This document shows, piece by piece, positions 21,718 through 29,616 of a DNA stretch of 33,367 bases. The notes beneath the pieces were generated by a model that worked only from the letters and a program-made list of their open reading frames with translations, searched no databases and was not told the DNA's origin. Positions within the stretch are counted from its first letter, which is position 1, and the number at the start of each line of letters is the position of its first letter. The DNA lies in IMG/VR virus record IMGVR_UViG_3300029448_000191, positions 1 through 33,367 of that record; one strand, written 5' to 3'. Position numbers and translations under genes: made by a program. This DNA is from a virus.

Positions 21718-23925
21718 CTAGTTAGACTTCAAAGGATGTCCTGATGGTAATAAGTCTAAATCAAACTTGCCACCTCTGAACTTCCCTGTTCTAACTGCTA
21801 CTAAGAAAGCATTTACTCTTGCATATGCCCATCTGTCCTCTCCACCACTTGCTCTCACAGATGGTCTGACTGAACTTGGATTTGTACGATATGCACCAAT
21901 ACCCCTTCTAAACACAGCACCTAACATTCTAAGAGTTACCTTTTTACCTTTTTTATCTCCATGTTTTTCGTTGTGTTTATCTACCTTACCTTGTAAACCT
22001 TTCTTAACAGATGCACTCAGACTTGGTGCTTTAGTCTCATCTTCTTCATCATCGTGATATGCTTTAACTTCTATACATGCTTCTTCTATGTATTCAAAAT
22101 CATCAGACTTTTCTTGCTCTCTCATGATTTGATTTCTTTTGCTTCTTGACCATGAGAAACCTGCATCACCACCCCACAATGCCCATGCTATTCTTCCTGC
22201 TGATGGGTAGCCATCTTCTCCTCTGTCGAATCCTTCTGCTTGTTTGTCTACTTCATGCCTTGAAAAGAATGAGAACATTCTGAGAACTGTGTTAGGAGAT
22301 AATCTAGTTTTATTTACGATATCTCTTGCTCTTGATACACCTACTGCTGTACCACCTCTATTAAATTCTTTTCTCCAATCCAATCCTCGTTGTGCTTCTG
22401 TAACCATTGCATCTGATGGTGTTAAGTCTAAATCAGCTAATGCTTTTTCTTCTTCTGTTAGCCTGTTGTATTCAGCATGTGTTCTGCATGGCATGTAGAT
22501 TGTTTTACCATCTTGCTCATGTGAATGTGTACCTACACATCCTATTTCTTCTGCTCTATCTATTGCTTCTTCTTCTGTAGTGAATACATCCTTAGATGTT
22601 TCTGCTTTGATTCCATAGACTTCTTCATAAGACTTTTCTGCTTCATCAACCTCTACAGGTTTAGCACTATCTTCAGGTGATGTTTCTGTCTCACCGATTG
22701 GGAATAAGTTAGATGGAATGTATAGTTCATCACCACCTGATATTTCTTCTAGTCCTAATCTTTCTCTTGCTTCGTTACGAGTAATGATACCTGCTTGAAC
22801 ACCTTGTGTAACATTTTCATAGATTTGTCTTCTTTTCTCTGCCATAGCAGGAATAGAATCTAAATCATATCTGATTGATATGTCTCCACTATAAAGTGGT
22901 GCTAGGTATTCGTTTAAGTCTGATTCAACTCTGCTCAGTAAAGGTAGAATTGTTTCTTCATACAATGCAAGTTTTGCTGTTTCCATGTTTGAGTATGTTT
23001 GGCTATCAGGTATACCGATAAGTTGAGCAGGTACACCAAAACACAATGCAATCTCTCTTGCAGATAAATTTAAGAGTTCCAAGAAATCCATGTCCTTTGG
23101 ATTCAAGCCTAATTGCTGATATGAGAAGTTTCCTTCTAGTAACATCGGTCTTCCTGAGTTATGAGTTCCTTGAAATCTAAACTCTAAATCTTCTAGCAAT
23201 CTAGCTCGTTGGTCATCTGTTAATTGAGTAGACATCCCTGTCTCATCTGTGGGTTCAAATTTAAGCATACCACTCGGAGTACACCCATTTTTAAGAAGTG
23301 CCACATTGTGCATCCCTGCAAGGTTATGTTGGTCAATGTTGTAAGCACTAGCACCGATTGGTGATAGTCCATAAAAATCATCTAGTGGAGACCACAGTTT
23401 AATCTGTTTGATTTGTCCACTACCTGTCTTTGGGTCTACAGGATAAGTATTTCTAACTATGCCATCGATAACATAGTCATAGCTTGTTGGTATGATTGAT
23501 TCACTTGCCCTGATTTGTATTCTATCAGGTCTCAATAAATATAATTCTCTTGGTGGTGTAAATGATTCTGTATCTCGCAGAATGTATGAGTTACCTGATA
23601 TTAGTAAATAAGAATATAGTGATGCAAAGTATTCTACACCTGATTGCAATGGGTTAGGTCTATCTAGTAATGATATAAGTTCATGATTGTCTAGTTTTGT
23701 ATTACCACTATAGACACATAGTTTTACTGCTGATGCAGAGTTAGAGATAAGCTGAACACATCTATGCACAATGGCATTTTCTTGGTAGCCATCTTTAGCA
23801 TAGTCTTTATATCTTCTGTTGGTCTTAGATGAGTAAGCATCAAGTTTGTTAAACATAACTTTAGGTGCTTCTTTTTTTTGTGTTGGTTTTTCTTCTGCCT
23901 TAAAAAATTTATCAAATAATCCCAT
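21718..23925 (-). CDS. Portal protein (HK97 family) with three C-terminal accessory domains
   Basis: This is a 735-aa protein. Residues 1-about 412 form the HK97-type portal: VHRCVQLISNSASAVKLCVY, LLDRPNPLQSGVEYF, the FYGLSPI segment, and FGVPAQLIGIPDSQTYSNME. The usual length is 380-450 aa, so about 320 residues are extra. Block A (447-486): EEEAIDRAEEIGCVGTH, then YMPCRTHAEY. Block B (503-595): AQRGLDWRKEFNRGG, VGVSRARDI, RMFSFFSRHEVD and AWALWGGDAGFSW. Block C (635-733): KHNEKHGDKKGKKVT, RRGIGAYRTNPSSVRPSV, ending LDLLPSGHPLK, resembling DUF5824-type domains. Such blocks are known in phage structural proteins but their roles are unclear. The portal is the DNA conduit and terminase docking ring. 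Confidence 0.92.
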   Translation of the reverse strand: MGLFDKFFKAEEKPTQKKEAPKVMFNKLDAYSSKTNRRYKDYAKDGYQENAIVHRCVQLISNSASAVKLCVYSGNTKLDNHELISLLDRPNPLQSGVEYFASLYSYLLISGNSYILRDTESFTPPRELYLLRPDRIQIRASESIIPTSYDYVIDGIVRNTYPVDPKTGSGQIKQIKLWSPLDDFYGLSPIGASAYNIDQHNLAGMHNVALLKNGCTPSGMLKFEPTDETGMSTQLTDDQRARLLEDLEFRFQGTHNSGRPMLLEGNFSYQQLGLNPKDMDFLELLNLSAREIALCFGVPAQLIGIPDSQTYSNMETAKLALYEETILPLLSRVESDLNEYLAPLYSGDISIRYDLDSIPAMAEKRRQIYENVTQGVQAGIITRNEARERLGLEEISGGDELYIPSNLFPIGETETSPEDSAKPVEVDEAEKSYEEVYGIKAETSKDVFTTEEEAIDRAEEIGCVGTHSHEQDGKTIYMPCRTHAEYNRLTEEEKALADLDLTPSDAMVTEAQRGLDWRKEFNRGGTAVGVSRARDIVNKTRLSPNTVLRMFSFFSRHEVDKQAEGFDRGEDGYPSAGRIAWALWGGDAGFSWSRSKRNQIMREQEKSDDFEYIEEACIEVKAYHDDEEDETKAPSLSASVKKGLQGKVDKHNEKHGDKKGKKVTLRMLGAVFRRGIGAYRTNPSSVRPSVRASGGEDRWAYARVNAFLVAVRTGKFRGGKFDLDLLPSGHPLKSN

Positions 23926-23927
23926 GT

Positions 23928-25199
23928 TTAACTTATCCTAAAAATTGCTTTACCTGAGCTTTGCAGACTTGTTATAGCCCATACCAAAGCATCCACCCTG
24001 TCATCATGAGATTTTACATTATTTCCTGTGAATTGACACATTTGTTCTTCTAAATCCTTGAAATAGCCGACATGGTGTATTCTGTTTTGTTCGTACAATG
24101 CAGAGATTGGTTCTGCTCTAATTTGTTTTCCTCTTGTAGCACGAACACTTGTGTAAGGAACTGTGCTGTCTTGTGTTCGTAAAAGTCTTTCAATTAAATC
24201 TCCACCATTGTTTACTTCTGCTACAATCCTATCACATTCGTAACGATTGTATAACTCTATTGCTTTTTTAACCCAAACATCAGGTGATGTTACTTGTGAA
24301 GCATCTTGTAAAATATAAAAGTGATTGTCCTTATCTCTACCTGCAACAATGATGCCTGTCTCATCGGATGTCTCTGTTGATGTTACAGCAGGGTCTACTG
24401 CTACAACGATTCTTTCTAGCTCAGGAACATCTCTTAGTCTTGCATCATCTATTAGCCCATGATTAAATAATGCACCTTCTACATCCTCGAGTATCTCGGC
24501 AAACAATTCCTGTCTGCCTATTCGTGTACCATCATATCGTTCTTTAAGCATAGCAACTGCTGATGGTGCCAGATTATCTATGTTCTCAAATGTATTGCCC
24601 TTGATAACTTCTGTATCACTTCTCGTTGCAAGTTCTTTTATTAACTTTGTAGGTCTTGGTGTTGTTGTAATAATGCACTTAGGATTCTGTCCTAGCCTTA
24701 GTGCCATCATTAAGTTATCGAATGTTTCTCTATATCTCCATGATGCAAGTTCATCACACCATGCTCTGTGAAACTGAACACCACGAAGTCTGTCAGGTTC
24801 TATTGCAGGGAATCCAATAATCTTACTGCCATTATAGAAATGTATTTCATTGTCTGATTTGTTATAACCTGTAGTGCTAAGTAACTCAGGCTCGATAATA
24901 TTTATAAACCCACTATCACCTGCAAAGACAACTCTTTTTAAATCACCATATGTAGGTGCTATTACACCACATACAACACCTCTATTCTCTAAACAATATT
25001 GAACAGTATCGTATGCACCTGTTAAGGTTTTGCCCCAACCTCTACCTGCTAAGAATAAATGTATGTTGTATAAGTCAGATTCGTTTACTACCTGATTATC
25101 ACGAGCCTTATCGTACCAATCAGTTAAGAGATTCGTTGCTATCTTTCTTTGGGAATCTAGCTTCTCGAATATTGGATATGAGTTTTCTAAATCGTTCAT
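23928..25199 (-). CDS. Terminase large subunit
   Basis: This 423-aa ATPase-nuclease powers DNA packaging. A Walker A variant, GRGWGKT, lies at 52-58. The Walker B region is HRAWCDE (144-150). A coupling motif, TTTPRPT, lies at 178-184. The RNase H-like nuclease has VAVDPAV (Asp269), acidic E328 and HDDRVDA (Asp400, Asp403). This variant Walker A and the length fit TerL of siphophages with lambda/HK97-type structural modules. The packaging strategy cannot be deduced from the sequence. The ATG overlaps the small terminase gene by 80 bases. Confidence 0.95.
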   Translation of the reverse strand: MNDLENSYPIFEKLDSQRKIATNLLTDWYDKARDNQVVNESDLYNIHLFLAGRGWGKTLTGAYDTVQYCLENRGVVCGVIAPTYGDLKRVVFAGDSGFINIIEPELLSTTGYNKSDNEIHFYNGSKIIGFPAIEPDRLRGVQFHRAWCDELASWRYRETFDNLMMALRLGQNPKCIITTTPRPTKLIKELATRSDTEVIKGNTFENIDNLAPSAVAMLKERYDGTRIGRQELFAEILEDVEGALFNHGLIDDARLRDVPELERIVVAVDPAVTSTETSDETGIIVAGRDKDNHFYILQDASQVTSPDVWVKKAIELYNRYECDRIVAEVNNGGDLIERLLRTQDSTVPYTSVRATRGKQIRAEPISALYEQNRIHHVGYFKDLEEQMCQFTGNNVKSHDDRVDALVWAITSLQSSGKAIFRIS

Positions 25200-25503
25200 C
25201 TTGCTCTGCTACATTATTAATTTCAATAACATCTGTTTCTTTCCACTTAGCCTGTGTCTTTAGCCAAAATATACATGCTGTTACTGCTTCTCTACCTGAG
25301 CCTGTAGCAATCTTAAAAAGGTTACGAGCTATCTGTGCATTAGCATTAGCCTTCCCTTCCTGCAATTCTTCTTGATAATACTTGTATAGTGTTGGTCTTG
25401 ATATTTTTACAATAGCACACATTTGTTCATGGGTAATACCTAGCCCTGAAAGGCTCTTAACCATTTCTGCTACTGATTCTTCTCTGTTCACTTTTTTAGG
25501 CAT
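25120..25503 (-). CDS. Terminase small subunit (HTH)
   Basis: This 127-aa protein has a helix-turn-helix near residues 22-44 (LGITHEQMCAIVKISRPTLY) followed by a helical region (EGKANANAQIARNLFKIATG and AVTACIFWLKTQAKWKE). It then has a short acidic tail. The HTH, length and position immediately upstream of and overlapping terL identify it as TerS, the DNA-recognition subunit. No other candidate lies in the vicinity. Confidence 0.85.
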   Translation of the reverse strand: MPKKVNREESVAEMVKSLSGLGITHEQMCAIVKISRPTLYKYYQEELQEGKANANAQIARNLFKIATGSGREAVTACIFWLKTQAKWKETDVIEINNVAEQDERFRKLISNIREARFPKKDSNESLN

Positions 25504-25528
25504 ATCTTTTTTATAATGTAAAAATAAA

Positions 25529-26722
25529 CTATTTAAGACTATTGTACAACTCTCCTGTTGATTCTAATACAGCATCTTTCCCTGTAAAGTTCTGCCATCT
25601 TTTAATTATGACATCACAGTATTTAGGGTCTAGTTCTAAACCATAACATATTCGGTTGTTTTTATGAGCTGATATCATTGTAGAGCCACTACCTAAAAAA
25701 GGGTCTAGTATAAGTTCTTTCCCTGATTGGTCTTGTATTGCTAAGTCTATTAGTTCTACAGGTTTAGTCGTTGGGTGAAACACATTCTTCTGTCTTTTTA
25801 ATGTCCATACATCTCCTCTAAGAGTTTTATGACCACCAAAATCACCATAATAAAAAATCAGTTCATGCTGTTTGTAATATTTATCTAAGTTCTGTGCAGG
25901 ATTCACTTTATTCCAAACAATCATAGCTTTGGGTTTTCTTCCTAAGTCTGTCATAGCTTGTTTAAAAACATGAGCATACTGCCAAGAGCAACATACATAC
26001 ATAACTTCACAGCTATAAAGTGATTGAAGAAGAAATTCTTTGAAATTATCTTCAGACATGCTGTCGTTTTTTATTTTATCTCTTTTATCTTTTACTCCCT
26101 GATAATCAATATTATAAGGTGGGTCAGTAAAAACCATATCTGGTCTATTCCCTTTCATGACTTCTTCCACATGGTTTATGTTCGTACTATCACCACACAT
26201 TAATCTATGCTCACCTAATATCCATATATCACCTTCTTTGGTTATAGGATTATCTTCTATCTCAGGTACTTCATCTTCATCTGTTAAACCTTCTTCTATC
26301 ATAAAATCAGGTACAATCTTAGCTATCTCATCTGTGCTAAAACCTGTAAGACCTAAATCGAATTCATTATCAATTAGGAATTCAAAGTTAAGCTTTAAGA
26401 AATCTTTTGACCAAGTGCTGTTTTCAGTTAGTTTATTATCAGCAATACAATATGCTTTTTTCTTTTCATCTGACCAACCTTTTGCAACTATACATGGCAC
26501 TTCTTTTATGCCTAGTGATTTACCTGCTAGTAATCTGCCATGACCTGCTATGATTTCGTTGTTCTCATCTATTAAGATTGGCATTGTCCAACCAAACTCT
26601 TTGATTGAATTAGCTACCTGTTCTATCTGTTCAGGTGCATGTTCTCTTGGGTTGGAATCGTAAGGTACGACATCATCTATATTCTTAGTGATTGTGTTTT
26701 GTACTGCCCATTCGTTACTCAT
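25529..26722 (-). CDS. ParB-like N-terminal domain plus DNA methyltransferase (beta class)
   Basis: This 397-aa protein has two domains. Residues 10-140 form a ParB/Srx-type nuclease-like domain (YDSNPREHAPEQIEQVANSI, with GHGRLLAGK at 60-68). Residues 165-385 form a methyltransferase with catalytic DPPYN (200-204) before the AdoMet-binding PFLGSGST (341-348). That order defines the beta class of adenine-N6 or cytosine-N4 enzymes. The ParB-type domain may help DNA recognition. The start MSNEW at 26722 is chosen because a longer frame (MLFFYIYS) would begin in the terminator hairpin upstream. It heads the late operon and could protect phage DNA or alter late gene expression; the target sequence is unknown. 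Confidence 0.9.
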   Translation of the reverse strand: MSNEWAVQNTITKNIDDVVPYDSNPREHAPEQIEQVANSIKEFGWTMPILIDENNEIIAGHGRLLAGKSLGIKEVPCIVAKGWSDEKKKAYCIADNKLTENSTWSKDFLKLNFEFLIDNEFDLGLTGFSTDEIAKIVPDFMIEEGLTDEDEVPEIEDNPITKEGDIWILGEHRLMCGDSTNINHVEEVMKGNRPDMVFTDPPYNIDYQGVKDKRDKIKNDSMSEDNFKEFLLQSLYSCEVMYVCCSWQYAHVFKQAMTDLGRKPKAMIVWNKVNPAQNLDKYYKQHELIFYYGDFGGHKTLRGDVWTLKRQKNVFHPTTKPVELIDLAIQDQSGKELILDPFLGSGSTMISAHKNNRICYGLELDPKYCDVIIKRWQNFTGKDAVLESTGELYNSLK

Positions 26723-26729
26723 GGTGTTA

Positions 26730-26758
26730 TTTATACTATAGATATAAAAAAAGAGCAA
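26730..26758 (-). promoter_or_regulatory. Candidate promoter for the late operon
   Basis: On the minus strand, TTGCTC (26758-26753), a 17-base spacer and TATAAA (26735-26730) form a plausible sigma70 promoter whose -35 lies in the terminator hairpin. Predicted transcription would start 1-2 bases before the methyltransferase ATG (26722), implying leaderless translation. An imperfect copy of the operator, TATACT-ATA-GATATA (26732-26746, two mismatches), overlaps it. The -35 is weak (3 of 6 matches). Confidence 0.45.
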
Positions 26759-26775
26759 TCATTTCTGACTGCTCT
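26746..26775 (-). terminator. Rho-independent terminator between early-left and late genes
   Basis: On the minus strand AGAGCAGTCA and TGATTGCTCT form a 10-bp stem (one G-U) closed by a GAAA tetraloop, followed by six or seven T (26751-26746). It ends the leftward replication-region transcripts and separates them from the methyltransferase and structural genes. Confidence 0.9.
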
Positions 26776-26803
26776 CTCTTTTAGTTTGCTTACAACAAGA
26801 TGA

Positions 26804-27271
26804 CTATATGGTATTTAAAATGTCATTTGCCATAGCTGTTTCGACTGCTTGATAAACTTTTTTTACTGCTTTTGCAACTTTTTCTCTTTCCTTGTTCTGT
26901 CTATCGTTAAGTTGCTTCATGTCTAAAAGAGTTTTTGCAATACTATGCTCACTTATAGATTCCATGATGTAATGTTTGTCACGATACAGGTCATCAATTT
27001 CCATAGCCAATTTTGCTAAGTCGATATTAGCCCTTTCAACTTTAGTGCTAAATCTAAAGAGGTCTACATTTCTAACTTTACGAGATAATTCCTCTGTGAA
27101 TCTATCACCATTTCTTGTTTTGTATTTTTCAATACAATTACTAAGTGGTTTACCTTTGAGGATTTCTCTTGCTTGTTTATATAACTTAGCTGTTCTTCTT
27201 TGAATAAGAGCATCTAGTTTGTAATCAATATCATCGTGAACGATATCCCATTTTACTTGTGTGTTTGTCAT
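26804..27271 (-). CDS. Helical hypothetical protein, 155 aa
   Basis: This 155-aa, highly charged and mostly helical protein is not one I recognise. Segments include YKLDALIQRRTAKLYKQARE, YKTRNGDRFTEELSRKVR and LNDRQNKEREKVAKAVKKVY, the last a predicted amphipathic helix. It resembles no enzyme. It sits between a small unknown gene and the terminator at 26746, as the last early leftward gene. A GGAG ribosome-binding site lies about 10 bases upstream of the ATG. Confidence 0.65.
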   Translation of the reverse strand: MTNTQVKWDIVHDDIDYKLDALIQRRTAKLYKQAREILKGKPLSNCIEKYKTRNGDRFTEELSRKVRNVDLFRFSTKVERANIDLAKLAMEIDDLYRDKHYIMESISEHSIAKTLLDMKQLNDRQNKEREKVAKAVKKVYQAVETAMANDILNTI

Positions 27272-27298
27272 ATTATGTTTCTCCTATTTTAGTTAATT

Positions 27299-27496
27299 TT
27301 ATTTTGTTAAAAAACTGATGCTGTCTGCACTAAACCCAAAGTCTTTTTTAAGAACTTTTATGTACTGTTGAGCCATTGCATCAGTCAATGGAACAAACCC
27401 ATGATGCTTGTAAAATGTTCCACCATCAGCAATCTGTTTCAACATGTCTAGTATCAACATTTTGTCCATTCTAATTTTACTTTTTTTACTTAACAT
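27299..27496 (-). CDS. Small hypothetical protein, 65 aa
   Basis: The ATG at 27496 has GGAG eight bases upstream; an ATG two codons earlier (27502) is too close to the GGAG for good spacing, although the frame is the same. The protein reads MLSKKSKIRMDKMLILDMLK, then GGTFYKHHGFVPLTDAMAQQ and DFGFSADSISFLTK. The family is unknown; it is short and helical. Its promoter region (27543-27570) carries an operator of the shared family, so it is probably repressed together with other early units. Confidence 0.6.
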   Translation of the reverse strand: MLSKKSKIRMDKMLILDMLKQIADGGTFYKHHGFVPLTDAMAQQYIKVLKKDFGFSADSISFLTK

Positions 27497-27517
27497 TTTC
27501 ATTTCTCCTTTGTTTAC

Positions 27518-27535
27518 TAGGGTTTCATTACCCTA
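27518..27535 (-). promoter_or_regulatory. Short hairpin in the 5' leader
   Basis: TAGGGT (27518-27523) pairs with ACCCTA (27530-27535) around a 6-base loop, between the promoter at 27543-27570 and the ribosome-binding site of the 65-aa gene. It has no T-run. It belongs to the same class of G3/C3 leader hairpins seen elsewhere in the genome. Confidence 0.45.
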
Positions 27536-27542
27536 TATAAGT

Positions 27543-27570
27543 ATTATTACATACTTAAAGTATATATCAA
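27543..27570 (-). promoter_or_regulatory. Leftward early promoter with operator in the spacer
   Basis: On the minus strand, -35 TTGATA (27570-27565) and -10 AATAAT (27548-27543) are each one base from consensus, with a 16-base spacer. CATACT-TAA-AGTATA (27550-27564, one mismatch to the operator) fills the spacer. A bound repressor would sit between the two boxes. It drives the small genes at 26804-27496. Confidence 0.75.
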
Positions 27571-27598
27571 GTCTTTTTGCATTTATTTTCGACTATTT

Positions 27599-28447
27599 TT
27601 AGAAGGCAGAAATGTCCTCAAAACACTTGGTACTGTTGTTCCATCGGATAGTACATTCTCCAATATTACCCTGAACATCGATTTCTCTTATCTTGCAAAT
27701 CCTTACATTAGTACATTGATTCTCATAGTCTCTTGTAACAATAACCCCAACATCTGTCTTGTTATTCCAATGTGCTGACCCACTTACATCATAAAGGCTA
27801 TTTACTGAGAATAATCCATCTGCACCTCTAATCTGCTTGGTAGGATGCGCCACAATGAATGTGAAGGTATGTGTCTCTCTGTTAAATCTTTTTATCTTGG
27901 ATATCAGTAATGAGATATGTTCATCTTCTCTGATGTTATTTCTCTCAGGATTAATCTCATTGTATGGGTCTAGTATCATGCCATCAATATCAAATTCTTT
28001 ATGAACTAGCCTTGCTCTTTCAAGTATCCAATCTATATCAGGACTATCTTCTTTCTTGTCGATGAAAAGAAAATGCTCATGTATAAATTCTATAGCTTCT
28101 AATACTTCTGTCTCATCTGCTCTGTTGTGAAACATAATATCAAATGGTTTCTGACAATATTTCTCTACTAATCTTTTTAGATTTACAGCTAAAGAACTCT
28201 CAGGTGAGAATATAAGAAACTTAAAACCATGTTCTCTTGCAGTTCTCAATGCTATCTCTAATGTCAGACTAGACTTACCTGAATTAGGTGTGCCTGTAAA
28301 TAAATTAAAAGAAGGTTTTATTATCTTGAAATATTTATCAATGGAGCTAAAACCACAATAATATCTTTTTTGTGATTTCCCATTATATAAATCCCATATA
28401 TCTTCTGTTAAATCTTTTGCTCTATATACCCCTTCAATCTTTTTCAT
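27599..28447 (-). CDS. DnaB/Twinkle-like RecA-fold helicase ATPase
   Basis: This 282-aa protein has a Walker A motif (GTPNSGKSS, residues 52-60), a following strand FLIFSPESS, Walker B in IDGMILDPYNEINP, and a sensor-like FTFIVAHPTKQIRG. SLYDVSGSAHWNNKTDVGV and VRICKIREIDVQGNIGECTI complete the DnaB C-terminal helicase pattern. There is no N-terminal primase or DnaB N-domain. It probably unwinds DNA at the fork or serves as a helicase subunit supplied with a host primase. A strong GGAG ribosome-binding site precedes the start. It belongs to the leftward early operon headed by the XRE gene. Confidence 0.88.
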   Translation of the reverse strand: MKKIEGVYRAKDLTEDIWDLYNGKSQKRYYCGFSSIDKYFKIIKPSFNLFTGTPNSGKSSLTLEIALRTAREHGFKFLIFSPESSLAVNLKRLVEKYCQKPFDIMFHNRADETEVLEAIEFIHEHFLFIDKKEDSPDIDWILERARLVHKEFDIDGMILDPYNEINPERNNIREDEHISLLISKIKRFNRETHTFTFIVAHPTKQIRGADGLFSVNSLYDVSGSAHWNNKTDVGVIVTRDYENQCTNVRICKIREIDVQGNIGECTIRWNNSTKCFEDISAF

Positions 28448-28470
28448 ATCATCTCCTTCTATAAACTCAC

Positions 28471-28674
28471 TTATTTGTATTTGAAAATATATTTACTCCA
28501 TAAATAACTTCTTGTAATTCCTACGAATGTAAATATCAATGCAAGATGAAACATCTCCCAAACATTTATATAAATATCAAACATAGGAAATATAAGTATT
28601 TGTATAATTATTGATAAAATTAACCCACTTCCTATGTCTAATGTTCTGTGTAATAAATGCTTTGCATTAGTCAT
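28471..28674 (-). CDS. Two-span membrane protein (DUF7220-like)
   Basis: In this 67-aa protein, residues 15-29 (SGLILSIIIQILIFP) and 43-55 (LALIFTFVGITRS) are hydrophobic, followed by SYLWSKYIFKYK. This resembles the small membrane proteins named DUF7220 in marine phages, which have an H/D-x-G start, two spans and a terminal R-S-Y-x-x-R/K motif. No function is known. The gene lies between the HTH replication protein and the helicase gene. Confidence 0.65.
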   Translation of the reverse strand: MTNAKHLLHRTLDIGSGLILSIIIQILIFPMFDIYINVWEMFHLALIFTFVGITRSYLWSKYIFKYK

Positions 28675-28680
28675 ATTGTA

Positions 28681-29061
28681 TTATCCTGCTAAGAAGTTTT
28701 TATTCTTCTTAACCTTATTTAAAATATTGCTTTGCTTTATATTAGTATTGTGGGCAACTGTGTCACTACCGATTGCATTCTCTGTCACTAGTGTCGCATT
28801 GGCACTACCAAGAATATATCTATTACAATTATTCACTCTGCCTTTTATTTTACCAATCTTAATATACCCTCTTATTCGTAAGTCTTTTATATGTCTTTTA
28901 ACACTTCTCTCTGAGCAATGACACAACTCTGCAATGTGTGTGATGCTTGGATAACAAGCATGTTCTTCATCAGCATAATTAGCCAACATAAGCAAAATAA
29001 GTTTGCTAATACTGTTCTTAGTATTTTGTTTGACTGCCCATGCCATTGATTGAAAAGACAT
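28681..29061 (-). CDS. Helix-turn-helix replication initiation-type protein
   Basis: This is a 126-aa protein. SMAWAVKQNTKNSISKLILL near the start and ANYADEEHACYPSITHIAEL followed by CHCSERSVKRHIKDLRIRGY form the winged-helix domain seen at the N-terminus of phage lambda O-like and other replication initiators. The remainder (NRYILGSANATLVTE onward) is short and unstructured. It would bind the origin and load the helicase encoded downstream. The origin itself is not identified. Its ATG shares a base with the repressor stop (TAATG), so it is translated with it. Confidence 0.8.
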   Translation of the reverse strand: MSFQSMAWAVKQNTKNSISKLILLMLANYADEEHACYPSITHIAELCHCSERSVKRHIKDLRIRGYIKIGKIKGRVNNCNRYILGSANATLVTENAIGSDTVAHNTNIKQSNILNKVKKNKNFLAG

Positions 29062-29252
29062 TACTTTATTCCATAAAAATCATTAGCTGTTACTTTCTTC
29101 TCTGTCTGCTTATAAATCTTCATCATGTTCTCTTGTCTTGGTATCTTCTCTCCATAATAATACTTTGACATAGTAGGCAATGGTATCTTGCATTTATCAG
29201 CAAATTTAGATACTGATATCCCTTCCCTCTTAATATAATCATTTAATATCAT
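29061..29252 (-). CDS. Small XRE-type HTH repressor/Cro-like protein
   Basis: This 63-aa protein begins MILNDYIKREGISVSKFADK and contains CKIPLPTMSKYYYGEKIPR, a Cro/C1-type helix-turn-helix (helices at about 14-20 and 25-33), then KIYKQTEKKVTANDF. The size fits a DNA-binding domain alone, without a dimerisation or protease domain. It heads the leftward operon at the divergent control region. It is the strongest candidate for the protein that binds the TATACT-N3-AGTATA sites. No integrase is present, so a lysogeny role is not shown. Confidence 0.8.
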   Translation of the reverse strand: MILNDYIKREGISVSKFADKCKIPLPTMSKYYYGEKIPRQENMMKIYKQTEKKVTANDFYGIK

Positions 29253-29361
29253 TGTTACTCCTGTTGTTTACCCCAATGAGTATATATTACTTTTCGTATA
29301 AAAAAAAGGTTTACATAGATATACTTTAGGTGTAATGTAATCTCATGAATAGGAGAAATGT
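29253..29361. promoter_or_regulatory. Divergent control region with operators and promoters
   Basis: This 109-base gap lies between the leftward XRE gene and the rightward gene at 29362. Rightward promoter: TTTACA (29310-29315), a 15-base spacer and TGTAAT (29331-29336), five of six matches each. An operator-like TATACT-TTA-GGTGTA (29320-29334, two mismatches) overlaps it. A weaker element, ATTACT-TTT-CGTATA, lies at 29286-29300. A leftward -10 could be TATACT at 29284-29279; its -35 is unclear. GGAG of the first rightward gene is at 29351-29354. Confidence 0.65.
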
Positions 29362-29616
29362 ATGGACAATGAATTTTATGATGGTCAGAAACATGGTTAT
29401 AAGAATGTTATTAAAAAAATAGATGACATTAAAAGTTTCTATGAACTCAAAGGTTATGGTACTGACACATTATTAACAATCAGAGAATATTGTAAAAATA
29501 GTATCACTATAGTCGATGCTTTGATTGGCAGACAATATAAAGAAGAATATAACAAACTTAAAAACAAAGGAGAAACAAATGGCAATAACAAAAATACAAG
29601 AAAAACAATTAAATGA
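29362..29616 (+). CDS. Small hypothetical protein, 84 aa
   Basis: This first rightward early gene begins MDNEFYDGQKHGYKNVIKKI and continues DDIKSFYELKGYGTDTLL and TIREYCKNSITIVDALIGRQ, helical and charged, with a basic tail. No family is recognised. AGGAG lies 7 bases before the ATG. It overlaps the ERF gene by 38 bases in another frame, indicating translational coupling. As the first gene of the early operon it could be a regulator or host-takeover protein, but nothing in the sequence proves this. Confidence 0.65.
   Translation: MDNEFYDGQKHGYKNVIKKIDDIKSFYELKGYGTDTLLTIREYCKNSITIVDALIGRQYKEEYNKLKNKGETNGNNKNTRKTIK

Noticed and set aside
25529-26722. ParB partition system
   Set aside because: Only the ParB-like N-domain is present, fused to a methyltransferase; there is no ParA and no parS-like cluster.
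26723-26758. Longer methyltransferase start (MLFFYIYS...)
   Set aside because: Those codons lie in the terminator hairpin, T-run and predicted promoter, with no ribosome-binding site; MSNEW at 26722 fits better.
29061-29361. Temperate lysogeny module
   Set aside because: A small XRE protein and operators are present, but no integrase, excisionase or attachment site was found, so lysogeny is not supported.
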